A stretch of DNA of 64,000 bases from Ulva prolifera (GCA_023078555.1 CM041201.1:2177713-2241712), one strand, 5' to 3'; numbered from the stretch's first letter, positions 23,609 through 36,690 are shown. Notes: generated by a model from the letters alone, not told the origin. Numbers and translations are program-made.

Positions 23609-26285
23609 GCACAGCGGCTGGCGGGATGCCAGCGCTTGTTGCGGCCTGCACTGTTCTAGCGTGCTCAATGATAGGCTCATCGGCCAATGCAGCCGCCCAG
23701 TCTGGAGTGTTTGCCCCCTGTTTTGAATTTGCCCGTCCGTGTCATTGTCCTGCAGGATGTATGCTGGCCAGCGACGCGCCTCGGATGCTCATCGCCATGT
23801 TGCTCCGCATGAGAAGGATGAGACAGCATCCTTGGCTGGATGCGGCGGCAATCACGTGTTTGGCAGGGCTGGTGTGTTATGGTTGCTGTTCATGCCAGTA
23901 CTATGTTGTCATGGTCATTGTACATTTCACGTGGTGAACCTTTTCCAGAATCTCCGCCTTTGTGCGCTTCGTCCTTGGATGAATCTGCTCTGCGGACTGA
24001 TGTTGCCAATGTCAGCGTCGCTGCGCTCGCCTCAGTGTCAGCACCTCCCGCTACGTTGTCAACACTTTCTTGCCCACTGTAGGTTGGCAAGTGCCAACGA
24101 GACCTACATGACTTGACGGTCGCCAGAACTAGATCAGGGAATGCGGCCACGTCCCACGTCATGTGTGGTGTTCCTGCCTGTGCAGCTCTGCAGCTAGGCG
24201 AGTCAACGGGTCAGTCAAGACCATCAGGTTGAGGTTGGGCACACGTGCATGAAACCTGTTCTCTTGCAGGTTAGCACCTGCCCGTGCGGCGCTCTGTACC
24301 AGTGCAGCAAAAACAACATTCCAGTTTCGGAGCATAAACACGTGCTGCGGGTTGTTCATAAGACAGCTGATGTCCATCCTGATTTATCCATGCAACTCTG
24401 GAAGTGCAGGAGAGTTGATGGTTGTTTGACACTGCTGCCGCTTGTGATTCTTTGATAGAGATACCATTTGGACTGTGCACATTCTGTTGCACAGAGAGCC
24501 CCAGATGCAGGCGCTTTCGATTACGATTGCATTCAATCAGACTATGGGGCATGCACGTCGAACAAGTCACCACATACCCACTAGCGAGGGTGTTTCCATT
24601 CCCTCGCGTTTGATACACAAAGGCAGGAACAGCGTCTAGTTCCCTGACCGCCCGATGCACAGCTGCGCCATTTGGTTTTGCGCGGGTGCCCACTTGCCTC
24701 CCCACGTAGTAGAAGATGTACACTGCCTGTGTTGTCGCCTCCCACGTCATGCAGTGCAGAATTAAGACTGCTTTCCGACAACATGATGAAGCTGTCAAAG
24801 TCGTGTGACTTTGCACGCGCGTGAACAACGTCTGCTGCACGATACAGAGATAAGAGACGGACTCAGGTCGGATACACATGCCACGGGCAGCCTCTGGACT
24901 GCACTTGGACAGCCAGGCTAATCCAAGGTTTCTCATGCACATTCATTCTGGTAAAGATACATGCCAGCGCAGGGGCTAGCGCTCACAAGCTGAATGCGGA
25001 GGTGTGCATACGTCGATCGTTGGAGAGTGGAAAGTTGGGGCTTGAGTAGGTCAGCAGAAGCAACACAGAGAGGGTTTCTTGAGCCGTCGTCGCTCTTGAA
25101 AGTCTGTTGTTGTACAGCGTATACGCTGGCATCCACGACTGCGTGATCTCCCGATAAGACACGGAGGTCTCGAGACATCGCGTGCGCGGTGGCCATGCTC
25201 AGAGAGCACCTGAGAGAAGGGCCGCTGTGCATTTGTGAAGGAGACCCCAACACAATCGTTCCTTACTTCTGTATCTGTGACGTCGCAGTTGGTACTGGTG
25301 CTTGTTGGTGCCTCTCCGTTCCATCCACAGAGTGACCAGCTAGTTAAAGATGGCTACCTCCACACTCTCCTCCAGGTGCGGCAACGATGACGACTATCAG
25401 TGGATACAGTGTACTTCTGCCCTCTGGATGTCCACCCAGACAGTATTGATTCCCGATTCGATGCCGAACGGGTGACCGACCCGCACAGGGTACATGCCAG
25501 CACACACTCACAGTGGCGCCTATCGCACCCTGTAAACTACGAACGATCTAAAGCGTGGGCTGTTTCTGTTAGACCTCGACTGACGCTTTCGTGTTGTCTA
25601 TGCAGGCCGCAGGTGCTTTCCCACAGACCCGCTGAGAAGAATCGCCCGACCTGAGTATGGAAATGCCAACGCGCACGCAGAATTGTACACATAAAATCAT
25701 TATTGTGGCCGTTGCGTTTAGCAACGTTCGTAGATTCCTTGTGATGGCCTAATTCTTGGCCACACCGATGTCGGTCCCATGACAGACGTTCGAAGCCTTG
25801 GAAGGAGGAATCTTATTCATGCGCCTTTCCAACAAATATCTTACACGCTGAGGGCTCCTCGCGATATTATTTTGCTTTGCAATGCTTTCTCGGTTGACAT
25901 GCTTCCATCGTATGGGGGTCTACGGGATCCGAACCCGACGTATCGTACCTGACACCTCCAGCATTTAACGCTGTTCTGTTCTGATGTGATCTGTGACTGC
26001 AGGCGCGATGCTCGTTCTCACGCGTGGCCTCTGCCAAGGTACGATATACCTCACTCGCCATCGCAGTCAATTGTTGACTTGACCAGCGTGCAGCTTGCTT
26101 CGCAGCAAACCCGCATCACCTTGTTGTTCGAGGATGTTTTGCTTACGTAGCGTGTGCGCAACTTGCCTTGCGCGCGTCCGGCTCTGTGCCCATGCCGCTT
26201 GTTCACGTGAGCAGTCCTGGATGCGACAGGTTTCGCTCATGCGGCCGAGAATAGAACAGTCGCACAGCCCAATATGACGTGAACC
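23609..26285. other. intergenic or unrecognised gene(s)
   Basis: Plus-strand stretches at 25160-25390, 25400-25490 and 25605-25680 look coding. Examples are VGASPFHPQSDQLVKDGYLH, VYFCPLDVHPDSIDSRFDAE and CFPTDPLRRIARPEYGNANA, the last running to a stop at about 25683. Phases did not close when I tried to join them, so I do not call a gene. On the minus strand a possible first exon (MASEVYRTLAEATREN) begins near 26060, head to head with PRK. The promoter and any first exon of PRK must lie within 26060-26285. Confidence 0.3.
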
Positions 26286-28664
26286 ATGTATTTGCAGGCC
26301 AACCGTGCCGTCATGCGTCGCACGACGCTGTCAGTTCAGGCCCAGAAGACTATCGTTGTCGGACTGGCCGCTGACTCTGGTGCGCGAACTGTACTGCAGC
26401 ACACGGCCAAACAAGCCAATTTTGCCCAAGCTGACGCTCATGTGTCGACGTATATCCCGCAGCACACGCATTGTTTTCTGACCAGGCCTGGCTGCATCAC
26501 AGGCACATCACACGCCGGAACACAATCAATAGTTGTGGTCGTATACAACGTTGACAGTCGAAGCAAGACTGCATCGCGAATGACAAGTGCAGTATCGTTT
26601 GTTCATGTCGCGATACCGAGGCTGCTGGTAATGGTTGACACAAGTAAATAGCTTACGTATGTTGCTGGTTTGTGTTGCCGTAGCCGCTTCCCTCCTGATG
26701 AACCAACAAGGTCGCAATAAAATTGCAGTAAGTACCGTATCGTTGAGATCTGTATCTTTGCAGGCTGCGGCAAGTCCACCTTCATGCGCCGTGTCACTGG
26801 TCTGTTTGGTGGGGACCCCAAGCCACCTGCTGGAGGCAACCCCGACTCCAACATGCTCATCTCCGACATGGCCACCGTCATCTGCCTCGATGACTACCAT
26901 TGCCTCGACCGCAACGGCCGTAAAGAGAAGAAGGTCACAGCACTGGACCCTAAGGCCCAGGACTTTGACCTCATGTGCGACGCCTTCCCTGTATCTGTGC
27001 TTTCATGGTTCCACTTGTGTGCCACCATCAACTGTCGATGATTGTGGACCCACGCCTGCTCAGAAACTGGAACCGGAGAAGCTGAATCCAGGCATTGCCA
27101 CACTTCAGGGTCCCTGACTGTAGAGTCTCAAGTCCAACATTGGCAATCATGCAGCAGAGTCGGCTGAGCGATGCAAACCTGGGTGGTCTGTTCATTGCAG
27201 CGCCACCGTGTCGCCGTGCACACTCGTGGCCACTGGCACCGTGTTAAGAGCCCACTGCTGTGCAGGTACGAGCAGGTCAAGGCCCTGAAGGAGGGCAAGA
27301 CCGTCCAGAAGCCCATCTACAACCACGTCTCGGGCCTGCTCGACCCCCCGGAGGAGACGACGGCCCCCAAGGTCCTCATCATCGAGGGCCTTCACCCCTT
27401 CTTCGATGACCGCGTGTCCGAGCTCTGCGACTACAAGATCTACCTCGACATCTCGGACGAGGTCAAGTTTGCGTGGAAGATCCAGCGCGATATGAAGGAG
27501 CGCGGCCACTCCCTTGAGAGCATCAAGCAGTCGATCGAGGCGCGCAAGCCCGACTTTGACGCGTACATCGACCCCCAGAAGGCCAAGGCCGACCTCATCA
27601 TCCAGGTGCGCACCCCAGCAGGCGCGGCCGAGGCTGCCCTGCCTGACTCTGCAGGCCAGTATCGGCTGGCTGGCTGGCCGCCATGGATGCAGTTGCGCCC
27701 GTGGCCAAGTGTTCCTTGCTTGGATGATTCTGTTCGCGACACATGCCCTTCCGAGACATGCAGCACCTGTCATGAAGTCTTCGGAAGATGACTGCGTCAT
27801 TGCGTACCGGGAATCACATATTTTCTGGGGCTGCCAGGGAACTTCATGATGCATGTGCAATCCTGCGCCCCTCTGCCTGTTGCACATCTGGGGCATGCGC
27901 AGAGATGAGCTGACATCAGCGTGCTGACTCAGCCAGGGTGCAGGTGCTGCCCACGCAGCTCATCCCCGATGAGGAGGAGGGCAAGATCCTGCGCGTGCGC
28001 ATGATCCAGAAGGAGAACGGCAAGGTCGACCCCGTGCACCTCTTCGACGAGGGCTCCACCATCTCGTGGATCCCCTGCGGCCGCAAGCTCAGCTGCTCCT
28101 TCCCAGGCATCAAGTTCCACTACGGCCCCGACGAGTGGTGCGGCCCTGCCCCCACCCTGGCCACATCGCACCCCCCCAGGCCACCTTGTGCCACTTGCCC
28201 ATGTTGCTGTGCTGTTGACGGTGTGACTGGCATTGCCGTGTAGCTGCAGAGTGTTGCATGTCATGTGTTGCATGCGTGCGTACTGGTGTGTGGGACGCTG
28301 CTCCCTTTGCCACTTGCCAGGCGCATTGCACACACCGACTGTGTTGCAATGCATGGTTACCTCTGCAACTCATGGCCATGCATGCTCTCACCCCTCTTGG
28401 CTGTGCAGGTATGGCGATGACGTGAGCGTGCTCGAGATGGACGGCCAGTTTGACAACCTCGAGGAGCTCATCTACGTCGAGTCCCACCTCTCCAACACCT
28501 CGGCCAAGTTCTACGGCGAGATCACGCAGCAGATGCTCAAGAACAGCAAGTTCCCTGGCTCCCAGAACGGTACCGGCCTCTTCCAGACCGTCGCTGGCCT
28601 CAAGATCCGCGATGTGTATGAGAAGATGACCCAGGAGACTGCCGCCAGCAGCAAGACCGCCTAA
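26286..28664 (+). CDS. PRK: phosphoribulokinase (PRK), chloroplast Calvin-Benson enzyme
   Basis: Phosphorylates ribulose-5-phosphate to ribulose-1,5-bisphosphate with ATP in the chloroplast stroma. Exons: 26298-26379 (preceded by an acceptor at 26297, or by an ATG at 26286), 26764-26974, 27266-27605, 27944-28137 and 28409-28664. Junctions keep frame, giving about 360 residues plus an upstream transit-peptide exon that I could not place. The P-loop GLAADSGCGKST is split by the first intron. ICLDDYHCLDRNGRK, FDLM joined to YEQVKALKEGK, GLHPFFDDRVSEL, KIQRDMKERGHSLESI, DEGSTISWIPCGRKLSCSFPG and YVESHLSNTSAKFYGEITQQ follow. Both N-terminal regulatory cysteines (P-loop and ICLDDYH) and the C-terminal pair (PCGRKLSC) are present, so thioredoxin control and CP12/GAPDH complex formation are expected. 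The class is the plant and algal dimeric type. Confidence 0.96.
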
Positions 28665-30344
28665 GCAGCCGCGAGCTGGCAGCGTTCTGTTGGGGGCCGG
28701 GGGCGCCGCCTGCATGGGGGTGAGCCTGGAGGTAGAGCGAGTGTGTCTGCGTCCAGGGTGTACTGAACAGTAGAGTGTTTAGAGGTTGGAGATGCTCTGT
28801 AACACGGCCGACAGGCATGCCATCCCGCGACGTGGTGCAGATACAGCTGATAATCGCTGGTCTGGCATTCGGGGTCACTCTTTATCACTCAGCAGCGCAT
28901 GTTGCATTGTTGAATTCCGATTCGCATTGCACAGTAGTCGTCAGGCCTTGCCTCGATATCTCAATGCTCAATTGTGCACATGAAGATGTCACGACCCGGG
29001 AGGGAGAGCCAAGAGCAGCACAATCCGCGAACGCACCTTGATTTGACAGCTCTGCCATCTGTTCCAGTGTTCGGCGACTGCATGCTGCTGCTCTCATAGT
29101 CTTGTGGGCACGACGAAGCTTGCCGGTGCTCGCAGATGTGGATCCGGTGGCGCCATTGTCTATCATACCGGCGATACCGGGGCCAATGACCAAGATCAGA
29201 TTGCAAAGATTGCAATGATACATGGATGAGATAAATGCAAGGATCTATGATGTCAAGGTGGAAGCCTGCTCACCTATGAGATGCCGCAGGGCATCGTGCG
29301 CGTGATGACAGGACGCGTTTGAATCATGCACTGCGACAGGCGAGCCCTCGACATTCTGCGCTTCGACGTGACAATCCATCATGCGCTGAGGCGAGCGCTG
29401 AGGCGAGCTTCAATGAAAATGTTTGAGGTATTTCTCAACTGTATGTGTACAGGCGAGCGCGCTTTTGTCGACAAGCGTGTGCTCCGCATGCTATCACAAG
29501 TCCTGTTGTGGCCCATGTAACCGCACATCCACGCAGAAGCATCTATATACGCTTAAAATCGTGGCTTGTTCGTCTCCTGACGGGCTTTCGTCCGCTTGCT
29601 CGGGTGCAACACGCGGCCTTCTCTGCGTCAGTCGCGTCTCGAGTACTGCATCCGCAAGAGAACCTTGGAGCGGACCACCGGCTCTCCACAGCCATAAGGT
29701 ATGTTGAAGTGTGAGCCGTTGATGCACCAATTGGGCCGTGAGCCGTTCATTGCTCTCACCCGGTGCATGTGTCGACGAGGCTTCCTGTGACGCTCTGGCC
29801 CGGGCATCGTTACGTTCCACATTCGTTATACAACCAGGGCGCGCAGCTGAGTGTGTCCGCTGATGTTGTATCTCCGCCGGACGTGATGTTCCACACGATG
29901 CGCGATTTGCACACGCACGCGAGGTTGACGCATGTGCCTGTGCGTCCCGTCTCCCTCAGTCGACGCTGCTGCACAGAAGCGGCGACTTCCTCACAATTAG
30001 AATTTCACCGCTATTATGTGCAACCATACTGCACGCATGGAATCTCTGAGTGGGTGCGGGAACATGCGCTGGCACACAGGTGTCGGACGGTTCACCTCAT
30101 CATGGCCAACGCACATCTGGTCATGATTTGTTCATACAAGGTGATTTGGTGCTGTCGGAAACGTCGTCTGTGCTGCAGGCATCACGCGACCTCCCCGGGC
30201 GGGGTCCCCAGGGCTCACACGTTGCGCAGTCTAGACACTGTGCTCCCAAGCAGTGGCCACCGCGACAGGCCCGGGATGCCCACAGTGGCTGGACCTCCAA
30301 ATAGCTACGCCCGCTGGTAGTGGCCGTTCGTGCTCGCGGTTGAG
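28665..30344. other. intergenic, possible minus-strand exons
   Basis: The minus strand at 28.98-29.21 kb (GNATGSTSASTGK-like text followed by a CAAG/GTGCGT donor) and at 29.69-29.82 kb is hydrophilic and exon-like. No family is recognisable and no complete gene can be built. The rest shows nothing. Confidence 0.25.
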
Positions 30345-32476
30345 ATGAATTATTACACGTTCGCGAACGCTCGGGCCATCAGAGCTGCTGCCAGCACACC
30401 TGGCACCGACCTCTCCTGGTGGCCCGCCTGGCGCCGAGCCTCGTCAGCCCCGGATAACACAGCGCAGCACAGAGCGCCGCCGTGGCGCCGCAACCGCTTC
30501 CTGATGCTGTTCAGCCTTTCCATGGGCGTCTGCCTGTGCGTGCCCTCGGCAGTGGCGCTGTTCGTGTACCACCAGAGCTCATGCGACCGAGGGGGGGCGC
30601 CGCCGGCGGCGGTTTCGCCCCAGGCGGCGAATGGGGGCACCCTCACAGAGCCACAGCCTCACCACGCAGCCACAGCGCACCTCCACGCCCAGCCCTCCGG
30701 ATGCTCAGGTGCGCATGCGGCAACCCCATGCGTGCGCCTGGCAGCAGCGGACCAGTGCAGCCAGGCTGGCGGTGACATCAGCCCTCAGGGTGACTTGTGT
30801 GCGCGTGAGCACCCAGTTGGTCTCGCATGCATGCAGTCAATGCCACGGCCCCGCGCCAGCAGATCGCCGCAGTGACAGCCCATGTTGCACCCCCGTACCT
30901 GCCTCTCCTTCCTGACGTTCACAGCCTTGTGTGCAGCCAACACGCGGCTTGGTGCAGCCGCTCCACAGCCCCTGTCATATGCACCATCGCCATCACCACC
31001 ACCACCACCACCACCACCACCACCATCACCATCACCATGCGGCCGCTGTGTTGCGGATCAATGTGTCGTCTGCGCGTCGTAGCAGCCGTGGTGGGCGAGG
31101 CGGCACTCTACATTCCTGCAGTGTATGTGCGCCGTTACCATCATGCCGTTTAGCATCTGCTAGGGGATCTCACTTGGCAGGGCATCAGCGTGTGAGTGTG
31201 TGAGCTGAGCACTGTACCAGCCCGTGGTGGGCGAGGCGGCGGCCCCCATGCGCGCAGCGCATGCATGCAGGCTCGCGCTTCGACGGCCCGGCTGTGCTGC
31301 TGTACCTCACCTTCCTCGCCGGCCTCTGCATCGCCCTCTCCACGCTCTCCTGCGGCCTCCTCTGCACCGCGCCGGGACCCCACGCCCGCGGCAGCCTCGC
31401 CGCGTTGCGCCGCCGCATCAGCGCCGCGCTGCCGTGGGCCGCCGGCGGCGGCGCGGGCGGCACGCCGGCGGCGCCGCGCAGCGGCCGCAGCTCGTCCGTG
31501 TACGGCGAAGGCACCTCCCGGGAGCTGCGCGGGCTGCGCGTCTTCACCGGAGTGGTGCGCACCCAACCCACATGTGCACCTCCGCAGAGTGCATGCCATG
31601 ACCCTGTGCAGCACATCAGCATTGCTCCTCAGATGCTCCACCCGCAGGTTGCACATCATGTGCAGTTGAGCCCACCAGCCACCGTGCTGTGCTGTGCAGC
31701 TGGTTCAGCTTCCGGACCACGACACGGCGGGCGCCCAGGCTCCGTCCGGGAGTATCCTCGTCGGCGTCATCGACGGCGGCAGCAGCCATGCCGCCTCGCC
31801 GGCCGACGGCCCGCGCAAGCCCCACCCACACCCCTGGGACGCCTTCTCACGGCACAGCCCCCCCGCCCTCCTGCCTGGCTCTGAGCTGCTGTCTCCCCAC
31901 CCGACGGCGCTGGTCGAAGCGCTGTCCTCACCCGCCGCGAGCTGTGGCCACGCCGCGTGTGCCGATCTGGCCGCCTGTGAGTCAGAGGCTGCGCGGCTGT
32001 CAGGAGAGCCGCCTGGCGCCACTGCGTCCACTGCCCATCCTGATGCGCCACTGGCTCCAGCCCAGGCGATGTGTGAACACAAGCAGCCTGGGGGTGAACA
32101 GCCAAGCGGCTCGAGTGGGCGGCCCCGGGCAGCCACAGAGGCGCTGGGGGCAGGCGCGCGTGGAGGGGGCGCACAAGCAGCCTCCTGCTCAGGTATCGAG
32201 TACGGGCACGCTACCACGGCAGTGCATGCGGGCGGCAGCGATTCCGGCACATGTGCCGGCGGCGGTGGCGCCACGGCGCTGCCATGCGTGGAGGGCCCGC
32301 CGTCCGGAGCGTCGAGTGGCGGTGTGCGCGATGCATGCGGCGAGGTGGGCGTATGCATGTGTGAGGAGCGGCGCAGCATCGGCGGCCAGGGGTCTGATTG
32401 TGGTCAAGGCGCATGCATGCACGGGCGGCACAGCATAGGCCGCGGCAGCGTGACAGGGGAGCCAGAGGGCGCATGA
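30345..32476 (+). CDS. hypothetical two-TM protein with long disordered tail
   Basis: I do not recognise a family. Exons: 30345-30708, 31271-31554 and 31700-32476. Both junctions are GT-AG and keep phase (SGCSG to SRFDG; FTGV to LVQLP), giving 474 residues if the first ATG is used. An upstream exon is possible. A basic N-terminal segment (PPWRRNRF) precedes a first membrane helix (FLMLFSLSMGVCLCVPSAVA). A short Pro/His-rich loop follows, then a second helix (VLLYLTFLAGLCIALSTLSC) and an Arg-rich stretch. The last 260 residues are Ala/Gly/Ser/Pro-rich with scattered cysteines and no domain. Such a tail is low complexity and its reading frame is supported mainly by openness and GC content. Confidence 0.6.
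30979..31038 (+). repeat. CAC/CAT trinucleotide microsatellite
   Basis: A run of CAC units, with CAT units at both ends, lies in the first intron of the two-TM gene. Confidence 0.9.
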
Positions 32477-35043
32477 GCGGCTGCTGCGTCGCGACTGCAG
32501 GCTAGTCGCGGTACAGTGCTGGCTCGCGGGCCGCAGCGGGGGGGAATAATGGGCTGGAAGAGGCCAGGTCACCCAGGCGCGAGCCTTTGCCGGAGCAGTA
32601 GTGCTGGATATAGACGCATTGTTTAGGTCTGCGTGTGTTGATAGCCGTAGGTAAGCGTAGGAACAGCATGCATGCCAGGCGCTTCGTAGCAGCCGGTGTT
32701 CCCATTGCACCCATTGGCGGTGAGCCACGGTGTTGCAGCAGCCGATGCATTGCCACACTGTGGCCCAAGATTGCACTTCTGTCTTGCACTTTTGTCTGTG
32801 TACAGCACTCCGAATTGAATGAGCGCAGCAGCCTGTTGTTCTCCCAAGTGCCTCTGTGAGACAGGGGATGGTCGCTGTGGTGGACAGCCTCAGCTGCGCG
32901 ATGCCACCGTTCTGTGTGTGTGCAAATTACCGACGCCGGGCCATTGCATGGCAGAGCACCAACACAAACAGCTACAACTCGTAAGCAGCAACATGTACCG
33001 TAACCACCACTGTGGGCCTGGGTGCCGCGCTTGCATGCCATGCTCTCGCTCTGCGCCCACCACTCCCTCACCACCTTCTGCAGGCGGCCTGTGCGCCAGA
33101 CAACACAAGACGCCCACGGCCGCCCCTGGACCTTCCCCGACTGGGCGGAACAGCCAGCTGGCGCATCTGACAGCACGCATGTTGCCTCGGCACCGCGCTC
33201 TTGCGTTCAAGGCTTGAGGTACTCAACATCTGGTAGGAGGGTTCAACCTGATCGCACACATGCTGATGCTGTGATAGGCAAGGAACGTCAGTCCGCTGAT
33301 CTCCGCCGCCGCTTGCAGCGTGCCTTCTGGATGCAGAGGACGCCCTTGTGTAATAACGTGGCATGCTCTCCGTGAATGCATGCTGGCCATGCATATGTGC
33401 ATAACCAGAATCGCAAGTGTACCGCTGCAGGGCTGCATGCAGTGTCGCCTGCGCGCAGCTGCGGCCACAGCGTCCGCACAAGGCCCTTGCTCCGGATGAG
33501 TGGATGTGTTGCTTGGATCGTCAGGTTGATGCGTGGAGCTGCACTGCCCCGTGCCCTGGCACGGTGCTCTGCCGTGCTCTGGAATGATCCGATCTTGTGT
33601 AGTTAGTTCAAAAGCAGCTGCAACATACGTGCCATTCAGTGCGCAGGCGGGCATCAAGGCCAGCTTGCAATGCACTGCACCTCATTGTACGCTGAACAGG
33701 TGGCGTGCACGCTGAGGAGGCTGGCGTGGCCATGGGGCGTCATGGGCGGCCCCAGCTGCTAGGGTGCTGCTCGGCCTCAGTGATGGCACGTGGCACCTTC
33801 TGGGCGCAGCAGCCTATTGGTGCGACATCAGCCCGCTGGATGGGGGGCGGCATGGATGTGGGGTGAATGTCTGTTGAGATGTGCATGGGCGGCTGCGCGA
33901 TGGGGTGCTTGAGCTTAACCCGACGTGCGCAGGGAGCATGGGTGTGGAAATTCTGCTGATCCCGTCGTTCCAGCAGCGTATCTGTGGGTGTGGTGTGGTG
34001 CTTTGGCTTGGCGGAGACTGGCAATGTGCTTGTGTTCCGCAATGCTGAATGATTGATGGTTCATTCACTCGGGTGTCTGCAGATGCCTGCGATCCGTCTT
34101 CAGCATCAAACAGTGGCCGGGAATTCTGCGCAATCCATCTTGGTGTTGTGCCATGCAGTGGCCCGAGCTTGTACTTGTAATCTGTTCCGATGCTACCGCA
34201 GGAGTGAGCGTGGGCTGCAGGATATCAGGTACAAAATCGAGCATCAGAATCATTGCTACTCTCATCAACCTAATCTGGCTCTCACCGACGATTAGTTACG
34301 CTACAAACATCGGCTCGAAAGCTGCAGCAGTGCAAGCAGCAGGGACGCGGCTGTATGCCTCTGGGACATGGAGCTTGTGACACAAAACACTCCCTGGTAC
34401 GATTCTGAGACACCAGATCGTCAAATTACATGCCGCCGAGGCGTGCGCGCTCTGACGGTGATGTCCGATTGCCTACTGGCCAGCTGGAGAGCAGCACCAT
34501 ACACACTCATGCAATGATTCCCGCCGTGCTGACAAATGCAGGGAAAAGAGTGGTGTGTGCTCGATGACGCAATGATGATGTCTCTCCGCGCATCAGTCCA
34601 GGACGCCACTTCCACCCAGTGCTGGAGCACTCAATATATCGAATACACCATTGGCGATGCAGGACCTCCAGTAGGAGACCAAATAGACAGAAGTTCGCAG
34701 GCAGACACGAATGTACGTGTCTTTAGTCTCGTGGAGTGACCAACGCGACATGTATCTCGAGATACAGGCCATGCATTTTCCTGCCGTGCCGGGCAGTGAC
34801 CTACAGCTGCAAACATACGGCGCATCACGGGCCCGCCTGCCTCTCAGTGTTTCGTCAACAGTTGCTCCAGATACTGCGCTGCATGGTCACGCGAGTGCGC
34901 ATGTGGGACCACAGACGGCTTGATGCCAGGTCATGCAGCAATTGATGCACAGGTCGGCCATGCAATCTGATTGTTCAACTGGCGAGGATGCATACGGTCG
35001 AAACTGATCATAGTTGTTTTCACTGTGTTGAGTGTATCATTGT
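32477..35043. other. intergenic, nothing recognised
   Basis: Open frames on both strands lack domains and coherent splice sites. The promoter and 5' end of the TrmL-like gene should lie at the right end. Confidence 0.4.
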
Positions 35044-36225
35044 ATGATTTGTCAGTCGTGCCGTGCTCGTTGCGGCGGTCGATTCACGTTCTCACCATCA
35101 CAGCGGAACGGGCGAGGCCGCTTTTCGACTCCAAGCCTCCCGATCGGCGGTCAAGAGCAACAGCATCGTCAAGATGTCGCAGTTGTACTTGTGGAGCCTC
35201 AAATTCCGCAGAACGCAGGCAACGTAGCAAGGACATGCGCAGCATCCAGGACTGCGCTGTCTCTCGTCGGACCGGTAGGATTTGATCTAGACTCTGCAAA
35301 GTACGCTGACTGAGTGTGCTGAAACCGAGTCTGCTTTCTTTGTTACGAGATCATGCCCGTGGAAGGGAGGACGGGTGCAGGTTGAAGCGAGCTGGTTTGG
35401 ACTATTGGCCGTACGTTTGCGTCAATGTCCACAAGGACTGGGGCAACTTCCTGAAGCATTATGACGAAAAGCCACCTCCGAAGAGGCTGGTGGCATTTAC
35501 CAAATTCTCATCTCTCAACTACGCACTTGATGGTACCTATCGGGAAGGGGACATGCTGTTGTTTGGGGCAGAGACTCATGGACTGCCGGATGGGGTGTGC
35601 CGCTCCTCTATCCTACGTGACATATCGAACGTGTGCCGTTGTTCTCCAGAGCTGTCGGCGATGAAATATGCGATTCAGCGAGCTTCGTTTCATGTGTCAA
35701 CTGCCCAGATTGCTGATCCAATCGACAAATAAAACAGCTGTCACGTGCATCACCAAGCTTTTGAGATGACCAATGTGCAGCCACACTACTTCAGAGCCAT
35801 TTGCCCAAGCATTCACCCCGGCTGAGTGCCGTGCTGCTGTTCGCAACACGGTCGAAGCTTGTGTAGGCTGCGGAGGACATTAAGGACCGGGAAGGAGTGC
35901 TTGTGAAGATTCCAATGGACGAAACGCATGTGAGATCGCTCAACCTGGCCACTAGCGTTGGGATTGGCCTATTCGAGGTGTGCTCTTGTCCACGCGCGTT
36001 GATGCGGGTTCATGTTGGATGGCCTCACTCTCACATTGCAGAAGCCGTGTCAAAATGCGCTTGATGTACACCATCGTCATGGGGATGCGCATCAGAGTGC
36101 TCATGTCGCCTTAGAGAGTGTGATTTTCATGGTGCGTGCAGGCGATTAGACAGTTGAACCCACCCAATTCGGGCGAGCTCGTGGCTTCTCAGGTTGATCA
36201 ACCACGCGCTGACCAGGGACAATGA
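35044..36225 (+). CDS. TrmL-like tRNA (cytidine/uridine-34) 2'-O-methyltransferase (SpoU family)
   Basis: An S-adenosylmethionine-dependent methyltransferase with the knotted SPOUT fold. By family it methylates the 2'-O of the wobble base (position 34) in tRNA-Leu. Exons: 35044 (start uncertain) to 35300, 35381-35594, 35867-35977 and 36142-36225. All junctions keep phase, giving about 221 residues. Motif 1 is VEPQIPQNAGNVARTCAA. Motif 2 is LLFGAETHGLPDG. Motif 3 is VLVKIPMDETHVRSLNLATS followed by VGIGLFE, across the last two introns. The order and spacing fit TrmL/CspR rather than TrmH. The basic N-terminal 40 residues before VAVVLVEPQ exceed the bacterial length and could be an organelle-targeting peptide, which fits a plastid or mitochondrial site. 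It is the last host gene before the transposon cluster. Confidence 0.88.
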
Positions 36226-36690
36226 CTGACTTCGCCACATCATGGTCAATCCCGCGTACAGATGCATCTCGAATTGTGTGTGTATGTGTGTGCATCTGTT
36301 GTTGACATCAGAGTTACGATTCTCAGTTTGATGTAATATTTGTTGATCGTCTACGAGGCAACATTGTCAGAGCCATAAGCATGCACCCCGAGAATTTCGG
36401 GAGAACCCAATTGCAGAAAACACACACAGGGTCTATATAGTGTCAAATTCCAATTCTACATGGGAGAATCGCTGTGATGTTATTTTCAATTCGCCTAGGT
36501 TCTGTCCTTGACATATTGAGGTTATGTGAACTGTCTGCCATCGGGAAGGTTCCCGCAGCCACTGTCCATGTGTGGCTACCCGGGTGCAGCCTGCACCGGA
36601 GCCTAGCTTTATGCGGTAGTACTGCCATGTCCTGTCCTCGCGACGTGCAAGAGTCCAGTGGTAGAGCGGTCTTATCACTGGACTGTCACA
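36226..36690. other. junction zone with dispersed repeat and 9-bp-stem hairpin
   Basis: No gene. The inverted repeat AGTCCAGTG (36652-36660) and CACTGGACT (36676-36684) forms a perfect 9-bp stem with a 15-base loop. The surrounding 100 bp resembles 15960-16040 in the ALG3 intron. Confidence 0.5.

Noticed and set aside
25900-26000. tRNA gene on the minus strand (GGGTTCGGATCCCG and a CAGC/GCTG stem)
   Set aside because: No matching acceptor stem or A box, and the T stem has a mismatch.
26975-27040. PRK exon 2 running on through CDAFPVSVLSWF
   Set aside because: The donor at 26975 joins FDLM to YEQVKALKEGK exactly as the family requires; the extension is intron.
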